From assembly GCA_902768975.1 (NCBI GenBank), contig CACXMZ010000003.1, forward strand, positions 1 to 54,940: a stretch of 54,940 nt of DNA, given 5' to 3'. Below the pieces are notes generated by a model that worked only from the letters and a program-made list of their open reading frames with translations, had not been told where the DNA came from and ran no database searches. This document shows, piece after piece, positions 15,644-24,585 of this stretch; within the stretch, counting starts at the first letter, position 1, and each line of letters opens with the position of its first letter. This stretch comes from an uncultured Coriobacteriaceae bacterium. GTDB taxonomy: Bacteria; Actinomycetota; Coriobacteriia; Coriobacteriales; Eggerthellaceae. A program made the position numbers and the translations under genes.

Positions 15644-17083
15644 ATGGCGGGCGCATTGCACGACATGATGGAAGCTGCGCGCGACGAAGCAGAGCGCGCG
15701 GGCAAGCTAGGGGGCGAAAGTGCCCCTGCCGGGCATGGCGGGCACCCTGGCGGGCATCCAGCTGGTATTCCCAAAGTGGGGAAGATGCCTGACTTCGTAA
15801 AGAAGATGCTTGAAAAGGGCGAAGGAGCGGGCGGCCACCCTGGTGGACACCCTGGCGGCCACCCTGGCGGCCACCCGGGCGGGCACCCTGGTGGTGCACA
15901 CAAGCATAGTGCAGCAGGGCGTGGCATGCGCCCTGGCGGCGGCGAAGCGGCCCAGGCCTACGAAGCCCGTACAGGCATTAAGGCGCCGCGCATCATTGCC
16001 TGGGAAATCACCCGCAGCTGCAACCTAAGTTGCGCCCATTGTCGTGCGGCGGCCGAATTTGGTTCGTACCCGGGCGAACTTTCGCTCGACGAAATCAAGG
16101 CGGTCATCGACGACATCGCCTCCATTACCAACCCCATCCTCATTGTGACGGGTGGCGAACCGTTCATGCGTCCCGATATTTGGGACATTATCGACTACGC
16201 GCGCGAAAAGGGCTGCATGCCCGTGGTGGGTACCAACGGCACCATCATCACCGAAGACATCGCGCAGAAGATGGCCGAACATGGCATTACGCGCATGTCG
16301 GTTTCGCTCGATTTCCCCGACGCGGAACGCCACGACGGCTTCCGCGGTCTTGAAGGCAGTTTCGACGAAGCTATTCGCGGCATAAAGCTGGCGCAGGAAC
16401 ATGGTGTGGGCGTGCAAATTAACACGACCGTGACCAAGCAGAACGCCGAAACACTCCAAGACATGCACGACTTAGCGTTGGACTTGGGCGCCGAAGCCTT
16501 CCATCCATTCTTGCTGGTGCCTACGGGCCGTGGCGAAAATCTGCGCGACATCGAACTTTCGCCTGAAGAATATGAAGAGGTGCTGACCTGGGCATACTAC
16601 AAACAAAAGGCAAGCCCCATGCACTTCAAACCCACCGATTCGCCGCAGTACTACCGCATTGCGCACCAGAAGGCGCGTGAAGAAGGCAGCAAGGTAAGCG
16701 CCGAACAGTATGGCATGGAAGCCATGACGCGCGGTTGCCTGGGTGGCATTACCTTCTGCTTTATTTCCCATGTGGGTGACGTGCAGCCTTGCGGCTATTT
16801 CGACATGCAGCTGGGCAATGTGAAGGAACGTCCCTTCAGTGAAATCTGGACCGACTCGCCCGTGTTTGCCGACCTGCGCGACTATTCCAAGCTGAAGGGT
16901 AAGTGCGGCGCCTGCGAATACAAGGGTGTGTGTGGAGGTTGTCGTGCGCGCGCCCTTTCCGCAACGGGCGACTACATGGAAGAGGAGCCCTATTGCGCCT
17001 ACGTGCCGCGTGCCCTACGCGCTGGCCAGGGCGAAGTAATGGAAGCAGCCGAAATGACCGAAGCCGAGGGGGTGGAGTCCTAG
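15644..17083 (+). CDS. ahbD: Radical SAM heme synthase AhbD with His-Gly-Pro-rich N-terminal extension
   Basis: A 479-residue protein. Residues ~108-465 are an AhbD-type radical SAM enzyme: Cys126-Cys130-Cys133 (SCNLSCAHCRAA), LIVTGGEPFMRPD, VGTNGTIIT, and a C-terminal auxiliary-cluster region (GCLGGITFCFISHVGDVQPC, GKCGACEYKGVCGGCRAR). AhbD converts the two propionates of Fe-coproporphyrin III to vinyls, making heme b. Residues 1-105 are unusual: HGGHPGGHPAG at 31-41, a short amphipathic piece (VGKMPDFVKKMLEKG), then five GGHP repeats at 63-82 and AHKHS. The repeat could bind metal or heme; this is inference. Its stop lies 1 bp before the next start. Confidence 0.85.
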   Translation: MAGALHDMMEAARDEAERAGKLGGESAPAGHGGHPGGHPAGIPKVGKMPDFVKKMLEKGEGAGGHPGGHPGGHPGGHPGGHPGGAHKHSAAGRGMRPGGGEAAQAYEARTGIKAPRIIAWEITRSCNLSCAHCRAAAEFGSYPGELSLDEIKAVIDDIASITNPILIVTGGEPFMRPDIWDIIDYAREKGCMPVVGTNGTIITEDIAQKMAEHGITRMSVSLDFPDAERHDGFRGLEGSFDEAIRGIKLAQEHGVGVQINTTVTKQNAETLQDMHDLALDLGAEAFHPFLLVPTGRGENLRDIELSPEEYEEVLTWAYYKQKASPMHFKPTDSPQYYRIAHQKAREEGSKVSAEQYGMEAMTRGCLGGITFCFISHVGDVQPCGYFDMQLGNVKERPFSEIWTDSPVFADLRDYSKLKGKCGACEYKGVCGGCRARALSATGDYMEEEPYCAYVPRALRAGQGEVMEAAEMTEAEGVES

Positions 17084-17084
17084 T

Positions 17085-18344
17085 ATGAAGGATACGCTCC
17101 AGCAGCAAGTGCTCGACACCATTCAGTCGAACTTCCCTTTGGAAGAAGATCCTTACGGTGTGCTCGCCGCTCAGTTTGGCGCAACGCGCGACGAAATCCA
17201 GGACGCCGTTTGTAGCCTGTGCTTTAGCGGGGGTGTGCGTCGTATTGGCGCTTCCTTCGACTCGCGCAAGCTGGGTTACACGTCTACGCTGTGTGCTCTG
17301 GCAGTTCCTGGTGGGGAAGACGAAGTCCTGCGTGCGGCAGAAATCATTAGCACCTTCCATGGCGTGACGCACAACTATGGGCGCGCGCACCGTTACAACA
17401 TTTGGTTCACCCTCATTACGCGTTCAGTGGAAGAAAAGCAAGCCATTCTGGATGCCATTCGTGAACAGACGGGCTGCGACGACTTGCTCGACATGCCTTC
17501 CATTCGCAAGTACAAGATTGCGGTGGACTTTGGGCGCCATCGTGCCAAGAGTAATGGTGGCGCAGGCGGCCACGGGCATGGGTCCAGCCACGCTTCTTCG
17601 AGCGGCCACGGGCATGGCCACGCTGCCGCCCACGGCAATGGTGCCGCCCAGTCAAGCCAGGATGCGGGCGCACCCTTTAACGCTGAAGACGCTTTCGACG
17701 TAGCCCTGGTCCGCTGGGCCCAGGACGACATTGCCCGCGACCAATACGGCGACCTTATCGACGACCCTTACATAGCGGGCGCAGCTTGCTTAAACGAAAA
17801 ACTGGGGCGCAATGACGTGACCCCCGCCAAGATTATCGGGCGCCTGCGTGAACTGAAGGCCCAGGGCACCGTCCGTCGTTTTGGCGCCATGGTGCGCCAC
17901 CATGTTATTGGCTTTGCCTTTAATAGCATGACGGTATGGAATGTGCCCGACGAATATGTGGACCAGGCGGGCGAGCTGTTCGCAAGCGCGCACTTTGTTT
18001 CGCATTGCTATACGCGCCATCGCATGGGTAGTTGGAACACCAACCTCTACGCTATGACGCACGCGCAAACCGCCGAAGAACTGGTAAGCAATATCGAAAC
18101 CTTGCAAACCATGCTTGAAACGTCGGACATTCCCTACGAAGAACACTTCGCGCTGGAAACGACTGCAGAATTCAAGAAAGTTTCGATGCGCTATTTCCTG
18201 CCGTCGCAGGCCTTAAGCGGTGGCTTTACTGCTACCATGACTTCGCCAGCTTTGCAGGAACGCACTGCTCAAGCAAGCGCGAGCCTTGCACCCGACGCAA
18301 GCACGGTGCACGACGCGCCTACTGCTTGCCCTTATGCTGTTTAG
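17085..18344 (+). CDS. ahbAB: Siroheme decarboxylase, AhbA-AhbB single-chain fusion
   Basis: A 419-residue protein made of two AsnC/Lrp-like halves. Residues ~1-150 are AhbA-like (VCSLCFSGGVRRIGASFDSR, THNYGRAHRYNIWFTL); residues ~203-395 are AhbB-like (GTVRRFGAMVRHHVIGFAFN, HCYTRHRMGSWNTNLYAMTH). The dimer normally formed by separate AhbA and AhbB removes two acetate carboxyls from siroheme to give 12,18-didecarboxysiroheme. The His pairs in both halves sit where substrate-binding residues are expected. The join (~152-200) is a Gly/His linker with GGHGHG and SGHGHGHAAAHG. The C-terminal ~25 residues after YFLPS are low complexity. Overlap-like spacing with ahbD and 9 bp to hemL show one operon. 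Confidence 0.85.
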   Translation: MKDTLQQQVLDTIQSNFPLEEDPYGVLAAQFGATRDEIQDAVCSLCFSGGVRRIGASFDSRKLGYTSTLCALAVPGGEDEVLRAAEIISTFHGVTHNYGRAHRYNIWFTLITRSVEEKQAILDAIREQTGCDDLLDMPSIRKYKIAVDFGRHRAKSNGGAGGHGHGSSHASSSGHGHGHAAAHGNGAAQSSQDAGAPFNAEDAFDVALVRWAQDDIARDQYGDLIDDPYIAGAACLNEKLGRNDVTPAKIIGRLRELKAQGTVRRFGAMVRHHVIGFAFNSMTVWNVPDEYVDQAGELFASAHFVSHCYTRHRMGSWNTNLYAMTHAQTAEELVSNIETLQTMLETSDIPYEEHFALETTAEFKKVSMRYFLPSQALSGGFTATMTSPALQERTAQASASLAPDASTVHDAPTACPYAV

Positions 18345-18353
18345 GAGGTTCCT

Positions 18354-19640
18354 ATGCTTGACCATAGCAAGTCCCAAGCCGACTTCGCCCATGCCCAAAC
18401 ACTCATCCCCGGTGGCGTTAATTCGCCCGTGCGCGCGTTCGCAAGCGTGGGTACGAACCCGGTGTTTTACGACCATGCTGAAGGGAGCCACATCTGGGAC
18501 GTGGACGGCAATGAATACGTCGACTTCGTGAGTTCTTGGGGTCCCATGATTTTGGGGCATCGCCCAGCGGCTGTTGAAGAAGCGGTGCGTGCCCAGCTTG
18601 GCCGCGGTGTTTCCTATGGTGCACCGTGCGAAGAAGAAATTGCGCTCGCAGAAAAGATTATCGAAGTGGTGCCTGCGGCTGAAAAAGTTCGCATGGTTTC
18701 AAGCGGCACCGAAGCCGTTATGTCGGCCCTGCGTTTGGCACGTGGCTTCACGGGGCGCGACAAGATTATCAAGTTCGAAGGCTGCTACCACGGCCATTCC
18801 GACGCGCTGCTCGTAAGCGCGGGAAGCGGCGTGGCAACCCTGGGGATTCCTGGTACGCCGGGCGTAACGGCGGGTGCTGCGGCCGACACGGTCGTACTGC
18901 CTTATAACGACTTGGAAGCGGTTCAGCAGGCTTTCGAAGCAGCGCCGGGCGCCTTTGCTGCGGTGGTGTTGGAGCCCATCGCGGGCAATATGGGCGTGGT
19001 GCCGCCTGCGGAAGGTTACCTGCAGGGCCTGCGCGACTTGTGCACTCAGCACGACGTGCTGCTTATCTTCGACGAAGTTATTACGGGCTTCCGTGCTGCC
19101 CTCGGTGGCGCGCAGGAGCTTTATGGTGTGCTGCCAGACCTGTGCACCTTTGGCAAGATTATTGGCGGCGGCTTCCCCGTGGGTTGCTTTGCGGGCCGTG
19201 CCGACATTATGGACACGCTGGCACCGGTGGGCCCCGTGTATCAGGCGGGTACTCTTTCGGGTAACCCCGTGGCTATGGTGGCAGGCCTTGCCCAGCTTAC
19301 CGAACTCGAAAAGCCAGGCACCTATGAGCGCCTGGAAGCATTGGGCGCGCGCCTTGAAGCGGGCCTGCAAGAAGCTATTGAAGCTGCCGGCATTGAAGCC
19401 TGCGTTAATCGCGCTGGCTCGGTGGCGACCTTGTTCTTTAGCGCCGGGCCTATTCGCAATTGGACGGACGCGGCGGCTTGCGACACGGAAAGCTTTGCGC
19501 GCTACTTCCGTGGCATGCTCGAACGTGGTTTCCTTATTGCGCCGAGCCAGTATGAAGCCCTGTTCGTAAGTACGGCGCACACTGAAGAAGAAATCGATGC
19601 TTTTACGGCGGCCGCAAAAGAGGTTTTGGCGAACCTGTAA
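18354..19640 (+). CDS. hemL: Glutamate-1-semialdehyde 2,1-aminomutase
   Basis: A 428-residue PLP enzyme that converts glutamate-1-semialdehyde to 5-aminolevulinate, the first committed tetrapyrrole precursor. Motifs: [11 protein letters not shown] at the N-terminus, [41 protein letters not shown] (PLP Asp), and the Schiff-base lysine in [13 protein letters not shown]. Normal length. TAGGAGGTT precedes the ATG. It is the last gene of the cluster, followed by a strong terminator. Its usual partner, glutamyl-tRNA reductase (hemA), is not in the cluster. Confidence 0.95.
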   Translation: MLDHSKSQADFAHAQTLIPGGVNSPVRAFASVGTNPVFYDHAEGSHIWDVDGNEYVDFVSSWGPMILGHRPAAVEEAVRAQLGRGVSYGAPCEEEIALAEKIIEVVPAAEKVRMVSSGTEAVMSALRLARGFTGRDKIIKFEGCYHGHSDALLVSAGSGVATLGIPGTPGVTAGAAADTVVLPYNDLEAVQQAFEAAPGAFAAVVLEPIAGNMGVVPPAEGYLQGLRDLCTQHDVLLIFDEVITGFRAALGGAQELYGVLPDLCTFGKIIGGGFPVGCFAGRADIMDTLAPVGPVYQAGTLSGNPVAMVAGLAQLTELEKPGTYERLEALGARLEAGLQEAIEAAGIEACVNRAGSVATLFFSAGPIRNWTDAAACDTESFARYFRGMLERGFLIAPSQYEALFVSTAHTEEEIDAFTAAAKEVLANL

Positions 19641-19663
19641 GCGGCGAATCTGCAAACTGTGCC

Positions 19664-19701
19664 ACTAACAAAAAGCAGCCCGAAGGCTGCTTTTTGTTAG
19701 T
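19664..19701. terminator. Bidirectional terminator between hemL and pknB
   Basis: A perfect 17-bp stem, ACTAACAAAAAGCAGCC (19664-19680), CGAA loop, and GGCTGCTTTTTGTTAGT (19685-19701), with T tracts on both strands. It ends both convergent operons. Confidence 0.9.
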
Positions 19702-19720
19702 GCGTATGTGGCGCGCGGCA

Positions 19721-21760
19721 CTAGCCTGCCGAACTGCTGCTGCTCGGGTCGTCGGGCCCTGGGTCCGGGGTAGGCGCTGGTTCGGGCGCCGTGTAGGAAA
19801 GGGTTACCACCAAGGTAAGGTCATGGCGAATGTCGGTGATCTGCCCCGAAGTCGCCGTGCCATAGTCATGGGCACCGTCCGTCACACTGGCGATGGCATA
19901 ATTTGCCGGCACAGTGATGTAGTAACCTACTGAACCACCGTCGTCTACTTCGTAGCTGTCAAGCGCTACGGTTGCGGCTGCGGTAACCGGGTCAGCGTAG
20001 ATTTCTGCGCGAACCTGGTGGCGGCTTGCGCCGTCGCTAATGGTAATAGAAACCGTGTCGCCCTTCTTCAGTTCAGTACCAGGACCAGGGTTCATGGCCA
20101 TGACGGTACCAGCGGCATAGTCGGAGCTATTGTCGTGGTAGACCTCCACGTTGAAGCCCTGGTTGGTGAGCGTGGTGCGTGCGTCCGCTTCGCTGCGACC
20201 ATAGACGTCTTCAACAGCTATCTTGCCAGAGCCCTTGGAAAGGACGTAGCTTACCGTTGACCCAATGTCGACCGAAGTGCCTGCAGCAGGGTCCTGCCTA
20301 ATAAGTAAGCCCGATTCAACCGAGTCGGAATTTTCGGCGTTTTCTTCCTTCGCCTTTAAGCCCGCTGCTTCAAGGAGCTGCTTAATTTGGTCGGCGTTTT
20401 TGCCTTGCAGGTCGGGCACAAGGACCTTTTCTTTGCCCACCGAAACGAACAGGGTTACTTCGGTGCCCTTTTCTGCTTCAGCATTGGCAGCAGGGTCCGT
20501 ACGGATAACCTTGCCAGACTCGACCTTTTCGTCGTAGGTTTCTTTGGCTTCCTTCACCACGAAGCCTGCGTCGGTAATTTCCTTGGTAGCTTCTTCAACG
20601 GTTTTGCCTGCTACGTCGGGAATCTTGAGGACTTCAGGCGTAGGTTCGGGGGTGTTGCCGAGCAGGAACCAGGCTGCAGCACCAAGCAGCGCAAGCACGG
20701 CAAGAATGGCTGCAACAATAGCAACGACGCGCCCCTTGCCGCTCTTTTCTTCTTCAGGTGCAATGGCGCGCATGGGTGCATAGGGTGCAGCGGCCCCGCC
20801 ACCTGCGTTGGCGCCTGCTTCGAGCGTAGGCATAACGGACGTACCGTCTGCGTAGGGCAGGGGTGCGCTGTTTACACCGTAAGCTTCTGGGCTTGCCACT
20901 TCGGTAGCTACGGTGCCACCAAGGTTAACGTTGCGGCCTGCCAAAAAGTCGTTGAGGGCATGCTTCATGTCGCCCACGGTTTCGAAGCGATTGCGCGGGT
21001 CCTTTTCCAGGGCGCGCATGATAATGGCTTCAAGCGAAGGGTCCAAGTTGGGGTTGATTTGCGTGGGTGGCACGGGGAAGTCCTGCACCTGCTTGGTAGC
21101 AACGGTAACTGAGTCGGGCCCGTCGAAGGGCAGCTTGCCCGTGGCGGCTTCGTAAAGCACGATGCCCAAGGAATAGATGTCGCTGGAGTTGGTAAGTTCT
21201 TTGCCTTGAGCCTGTTCTGGGGAAATATAGTGAGCGGTACCCAGGACAGCGCTTGTTTGGCCTTGAACCGTATTCTTGGCGTGAGCAATACCAAAGTCCA
21301 TGACCTTCACGTTGCCGTCGGGCTGGACCATGATGTTTTGCGGCTTAATGTCGCGGTGGATAATGTCTTGCTTGTGCGCCACGGAAAGAGCCTGGCACAC
21401 CTGGGCGCCGATTTCGGCAACCTTGCGCTGGTTAATGGCACCGCGCTGCTTGATGGCCGTCTTTAAGTCGCTCCCGCGCACGTATTCCATGACGATGTAA
21501 TAGGTGCCGTCGTCCTGGCCCCAGTCGTACACATTCACGATGTAGGGGCTGGAAAGGTTGGCAGCCGAAGCGGCTTCCTGGCGGAAGCGCTGGGTGAATT
21601 CTGTGTCGGCAGCATATTGGGGCAGCATAACCTTCACTGCCACCATACGGCCAAGCACGCGGTCTTGGGCGCGATACACCTCGGCCATGCCGCCAATACC
21701 TATGCGTTCTGTGATTTGATACCGGTTGTTAAAAACCCTGCCTATCATGTTCCCGCTCAC
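19721..21760 (-). CDS. pknB: PASTA-domain Ser/Thr protein kinase PknB
   Basis: A 679-residue membrane kinase. The kinase domain (~12-270) has GIGGMAEVYRAQD, VAVKVM (ATP Lys), HRDIKPQNIMV (catalytic Asp), DFGIA, and GTAHYISPEQ. One membrane helix lies near 348-370 (VVAIVAAILAVLALLGAAAW). Three PASTA repeats follow (starting IPDVAGKTVEEA, VPDLQGKNADQI and VEDVYGRSEADA), then an additional ~90-residue domain and a Pro/Asp/Ser tail. PASTA repeats sense muropeptides or lipid II, and the kinase tunes wall synthesis and division. The GTG at 21760 is chosen because GGAG lies upstream at good spacing. Last gene of the fhaA-fhaB-pstP-SEDS/PBP operon, 65 bp after the fusion gene. Confidence 0.93.
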   Translation of the reverse strand: MSGNMIGRVFNNRYQITERIGIGGMAEVYRAQDRVLGRMVAVKVMLPQYAADTEFTQRFRQEAASAANLSSPYIVNVYDWGQDDGTYYIVMEYVRGSDLKTAIKQRGAINQRKVAEIGAQVCQALSVAHKQDIIHRDIKPQNIMVQPDGNVKVMDFGIAHAKNTVQGQTSAVLGTAHYISPEQAQGKELTNSSDIYSLGIVLYEAATGKLPFDGPDSVTVATKQVQDFPVPPTQINPNLDPSLEAIIMRALEKDPRNRFETVGDMKHALNDFLAGRNVNLGGTVATEVASPEAYGVNSAPLPYADGTSVMPTLEAGANAGGGAAAPYAPMRAIAPEEEKSGKGRVVAIVAAILAVLALLGAAAWFLLGNTPEPTPEVLKIPDVAGKTVEEATKEITDAGFVVKEAKETYDEKVESGKVIRTDPAANAEAEKGTEVTLFVSVGKEKVLVPDLQGKNADQIKQLLEAAGLKAKEENAENSDSVESGLLIRQDPAAGTSVDIGSTVSYVLSKGSGKIAVEDVYGRSEADARTTLTNQGFNVEVYHDNSSDYAAGTVMAMNPGPGTELKKGDTVSITISDGASRHQVRAEIYADPVTAAATVALDSYEVDDGGSVGYYITVPANYAIASVTDGAHDYGTATSGQITDIRHDLTLVVTLSYTAPEPAPTPDPGPDDPSSSSSAG

Positions 21761-21825
21761 GTTTAAACTCCTTTTGGACCCATGCTAGTCACACCAGTTT
21801 TATGTAGTGTAATAGCATACCTCAT

Positions 21826-24585
21826 TTATAGGGCTCCTTGCACTTCGAGGGCCACTCTTAACACATTATTCGCGCGGGTGGCAGCATCCGCATAGTCTTC
21901 TGCACCCTGCTCGATAACAATGGCAATTACCACCTTGCTGTCTTCGGTGGGACCAAAGCCCACAAACCATGAATCGTCTACGGGCTTTCCCGTTTCGGCC
22001 GTACCCGTTTTACCTGCGATATTAACGCCATATACCTGGGCGCCCACGCCCGTGCCCGACTCCACGACCGTTGCCAAAACATTCTTCACGCGTTGGGCGG
22101 TATTTGCAGAAATAGGCTTTGAAAGAATGCTGGGTTCCGTTTTTTCAGCAAGGGCACCTTGCGAATTGTAAACACTGTCGACCAGGTAAGGCTTTTGTAT
22201 GGTGCCTTCGTTGGCGATAGCTGCCCCCACGAGCGCCATTTCAAGGACGGTTGCCTGGGGGCCTGCGGGGCTAGCGTGTTGGCCAACGGGCTGGCCGATG
22301 GCGGACCAAGCGGTTTCCCACGTGGTCATTTCGTTCGGGTCTGGCATGAGTGAACGAACGGCGGGAATGTCGAAGTTGATGTCTTTGTTGAAGCCGAATT
22401 CTTCGGAACTCTGCACCAGAAGGTCGGATCCAATTTCAACACCAAGCTGGCCATAGACCGTGTTGGAAGACCACTGGGTTGCTACTTCAAGCGTTACGTT
22501 GCCCAGGGCGTTTTCGTCGTAGTTGTAGACCATGGCGTTGCCAATTTCGATTGAACCAGGGCTGTCGTAGGTGCTTTGTTCGTTCGCGATATTGTTGTCG
22601 ATGGCCGTAGCAAGCGTCACGATCTTGAAGGTAGAACCCGGGGCATAGAGCGCCTGGGTGGCGCGGTTGAAGAGCGCCCCGCCTTCCTGTTCAGTGTTGA
22701 TAAGGTCTTCAAAACCAGCGGCGTCGTAGGTGGGTGCGCTTGCCAAGGCAAGGACGGCACCTGTTTCTGGGTCAAGGACTACGCATGCCCCGTTGTAGCC
22801 CTCCAGGGCGTTCTGCGCAGCCTGCTGAATTTCAGAATTGATGGTGAGTTGTATGTCGTTTCCGCTGGTAGAAAGCCCGGCGTAGGAATTAAGGACGTCG
22901 GTCCAGGTGGCAAAATGGTCGTCGCCCACGAGGGTTTCCGCGTAGCTGTTTTCCAGGCCACTGGCACCATAGCGCGGCGAATAGTAGCCCACCACATGCG
23001 AAGCGAGCGTGCCTGCGGGGTAGGTGCGCGTAAAGCCGCCGTTGTCATTTTGAACGCTTTGGGCAAGTACGACGCCGTCGGCTGTGGAGATGGTACCGCG
23101 TTCACGGTTGGCTTGTTTATCAAGCGTGTGGCTGTTGGCCGGCATGCTGCGATAGCTTTCAGCCTGCACCACCATGATGAGGGTGAGGTTCGCAACGAGC
23201 GCCGCAAAAAGCAACGAGAACGCAATCATGAGATTAGTAAGACGCTTGCCCAAAGAAACGCGGCCAAGCACGCTGTTTTCAGACGGGTTGGCACGCTGGA
23301 TGCCTGTGTTGACTTCAGTTTCTACGCCCGTACCTTCGTTGCCGCACAACAGCAAAAAGCCCACAGCAATAAAGCTCGCCAGCAATGACGAACCGCCTTG
23401 GCTAATGAAGGGAAGGGTGAGGCCCGTAAGGGGGATAAGGCGCGTTACGCCACCCACAATAATGAAGGCCTGGAGCACAATGGTGGTGGTAAGACCGGTA
23501 GCGATAAATGAACTCACGTCGCTTTTTGCGCGCGCAGCAGTAACGATGCCGCGAATGGCGAAGCACAGGTACAGCAGCAGCACACCCGCCGCACCCAGAA
23601 GGCCGGTTTCTTCAGCAATGGCGGCGAAGATAAAGTCGCTTTCGACAACGGGGATAAGGTCGCATAGACCTTTGCCAATACCCACGCCCAGCAGATTGCC
23701 GTCGGCCATGGAATAAATGGCCTGGGTGAGCTGGTAACCCGTGTTTTCGGCGTCGGCGAAGGGGTCGAGCCAGGTTGCCACACGCACCTGCACGTGGGTA
23801 AAGGCGCCCCACATAATAAAGGCTCCAATGCCGGCCAAGACCAAAGCGAATATGACGTAGGATTTTTTGCCGCTTGCTACATAGAGCATGGCGATAAAGA
23901 CAAAGAACACCACGAGGGCCGAGCCAAGGTCTTTTTCAAAAATAACAATGACAAGCGAAATGCCCCACATAATAAGCATGGGAAGCAAGGTGCGGAAGTC
24001 GGGCAAGTGGAAGGGCCCAACCGAAACGGTAAAGACCGAAAGCATTTCACGGTTGGTGGCAAGGTAGCCCGCCAGGAATAAGACGATGAGCACCTTAGCA
24101 ATTTCGCCAGGTTGGAAGCTAAAACCGGCGATGTCGAGCCAAATGCGGCTGCCATAGATTTCCGTGCCAACCACAGGGAGCATGGGGGAAAGCAGGAGCA
24201 CGAAGCCAGCGATCATAAGCGTGTATTTGTACTGGGCCACTTTGTCGACGTTGCGGACCAGGGCAAGAACGAGCACCATGGCGGCAATGCCCGCGTAGAG
24301 CCACATAAGCTGGCGCACAGCAAGGGTAGGTGCGAGGCGCGTGACAAAGGCGATGCCAATGCCAGAAAGCGCAAAGCTAATGGGCAGGATGGCGGGGTCT
24401 GCCCCCGGTGCCCACTTGCGCACGGCAAAATGAGCCAGTGCAAAGGCTGCCAAAATGCCCAAGGGCACACCCAGCGTATTGACGCTGAGCGTGAGGCCTT
24501 GATTGATTACGATCATGGCGTAGAGCAGCAGCACGATGGGTGCGGCGAGCAGTAAGAGCAAGAGTTCTGTATTGCGCCGCGTCAT
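21826..24585 (-). CDS. rodA-pbpA: SEDS glycosyltransferase fused to a class B penicillin-binding transpeptidase
   Basis: A 919-residue fusion. Residues ~1-430 are a RodA/FtsW-type polytopic glycosyltransferase that polymerises lipid II (RIWLDIAGFSFQPGEIAKVL, FEKDLGSALVVFFVF, WLDPFADAENTGYQL, FISQGGSSLLASFIAVGFLL). A separate helix near 455-478 is followed by a class B PBP (RGTISTADGVVLAQS, then transpeptidase motifs STFK in PGSTFKIVTLA, SSN in WSSNTVYGQLG, and KTG in AGKTGTAETG). In other actinobacteria rodA and pbpA are adjacent separate genes; here they form one chain with a short linker, fixing a 1:1 polymerase/cross-linker pair. The start ATGA overlaps the pstP stop. All active-site motifs are intact. 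Confidence 0.92.
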   Translation of the reverse strand: MTRRNTELLLLLLAAPIVLLLYAMIVINQGLTLSVNTLGVPLGILAAFALAHFAVRKWAPGADPAILPISFALSGIGIAFVTRLAPTLAVRQLMWLYAGIAAMVLVLALVRNVDKVAQYKYTLMIAGFVLLLSPMLPVVGTEIYGSRIWLDIAGFSFQPGEIAKVLIVLFLAGYLATNREMLSVFTVSVGPFHLPDFRTLLPMLIMWGISLVIVIFEKDLGSALVVFFVFIAMLYVASGKKSYVIFALVLAGIGAFIMWGAFTHVQVRVATWLDPFADAENTGYQLTQAIYSMADGNLLGVGIGKGLCDLIPVVESDFIFAAIAEETGLLGAAGVLLLYLCFAIRGIVTAARAKSDVSSFIATGLTTTIVLQAFIIVGGVTRLIPLTGLTLPFISQGGSSLLASFIAVGFLLLCGNEGTGVETEVNTGIQRANPSENSVLGRVSLGKRLTNLMIAFSLLFAALVANLTLIMVVQAESYRSMPANSHTLDKQANRERGTISTADGVVLAQSVQNDNGGFTRTYPAGTLASHVVGYYSPRYGASGLENSYAETLVGDDHFATWTDVLNSYAGLSTSGNDIQLTINSEIQQAAQNALEGYNGACVVLDPETGAVLALASAPTYDAAGFEDLINTEQEGGALFNRATQALYAPGSTFKIVTLATAIDNNIANEQSTYDSPGSIEIGNAMVYNYDENALGNVTLEVATQWSSNTVYGQLGVEIGSDLLVQSSEEFGFNKDINFDIPAVRSLMPDPNEMTTWETAWSAIGQPVGQHASPAGPQATVLEMALVGAAIANEGTIQKPYLVDSVYNSQGALAEKTEPSILSKPISANTAQRVKNVLATVVESGTGVGAQVYGVNIAGKTGTAETGKPVDDSWFVGFGPTEDSKVVIAIVIEQGAEDYADAATRANNVLRVALEVQGAL

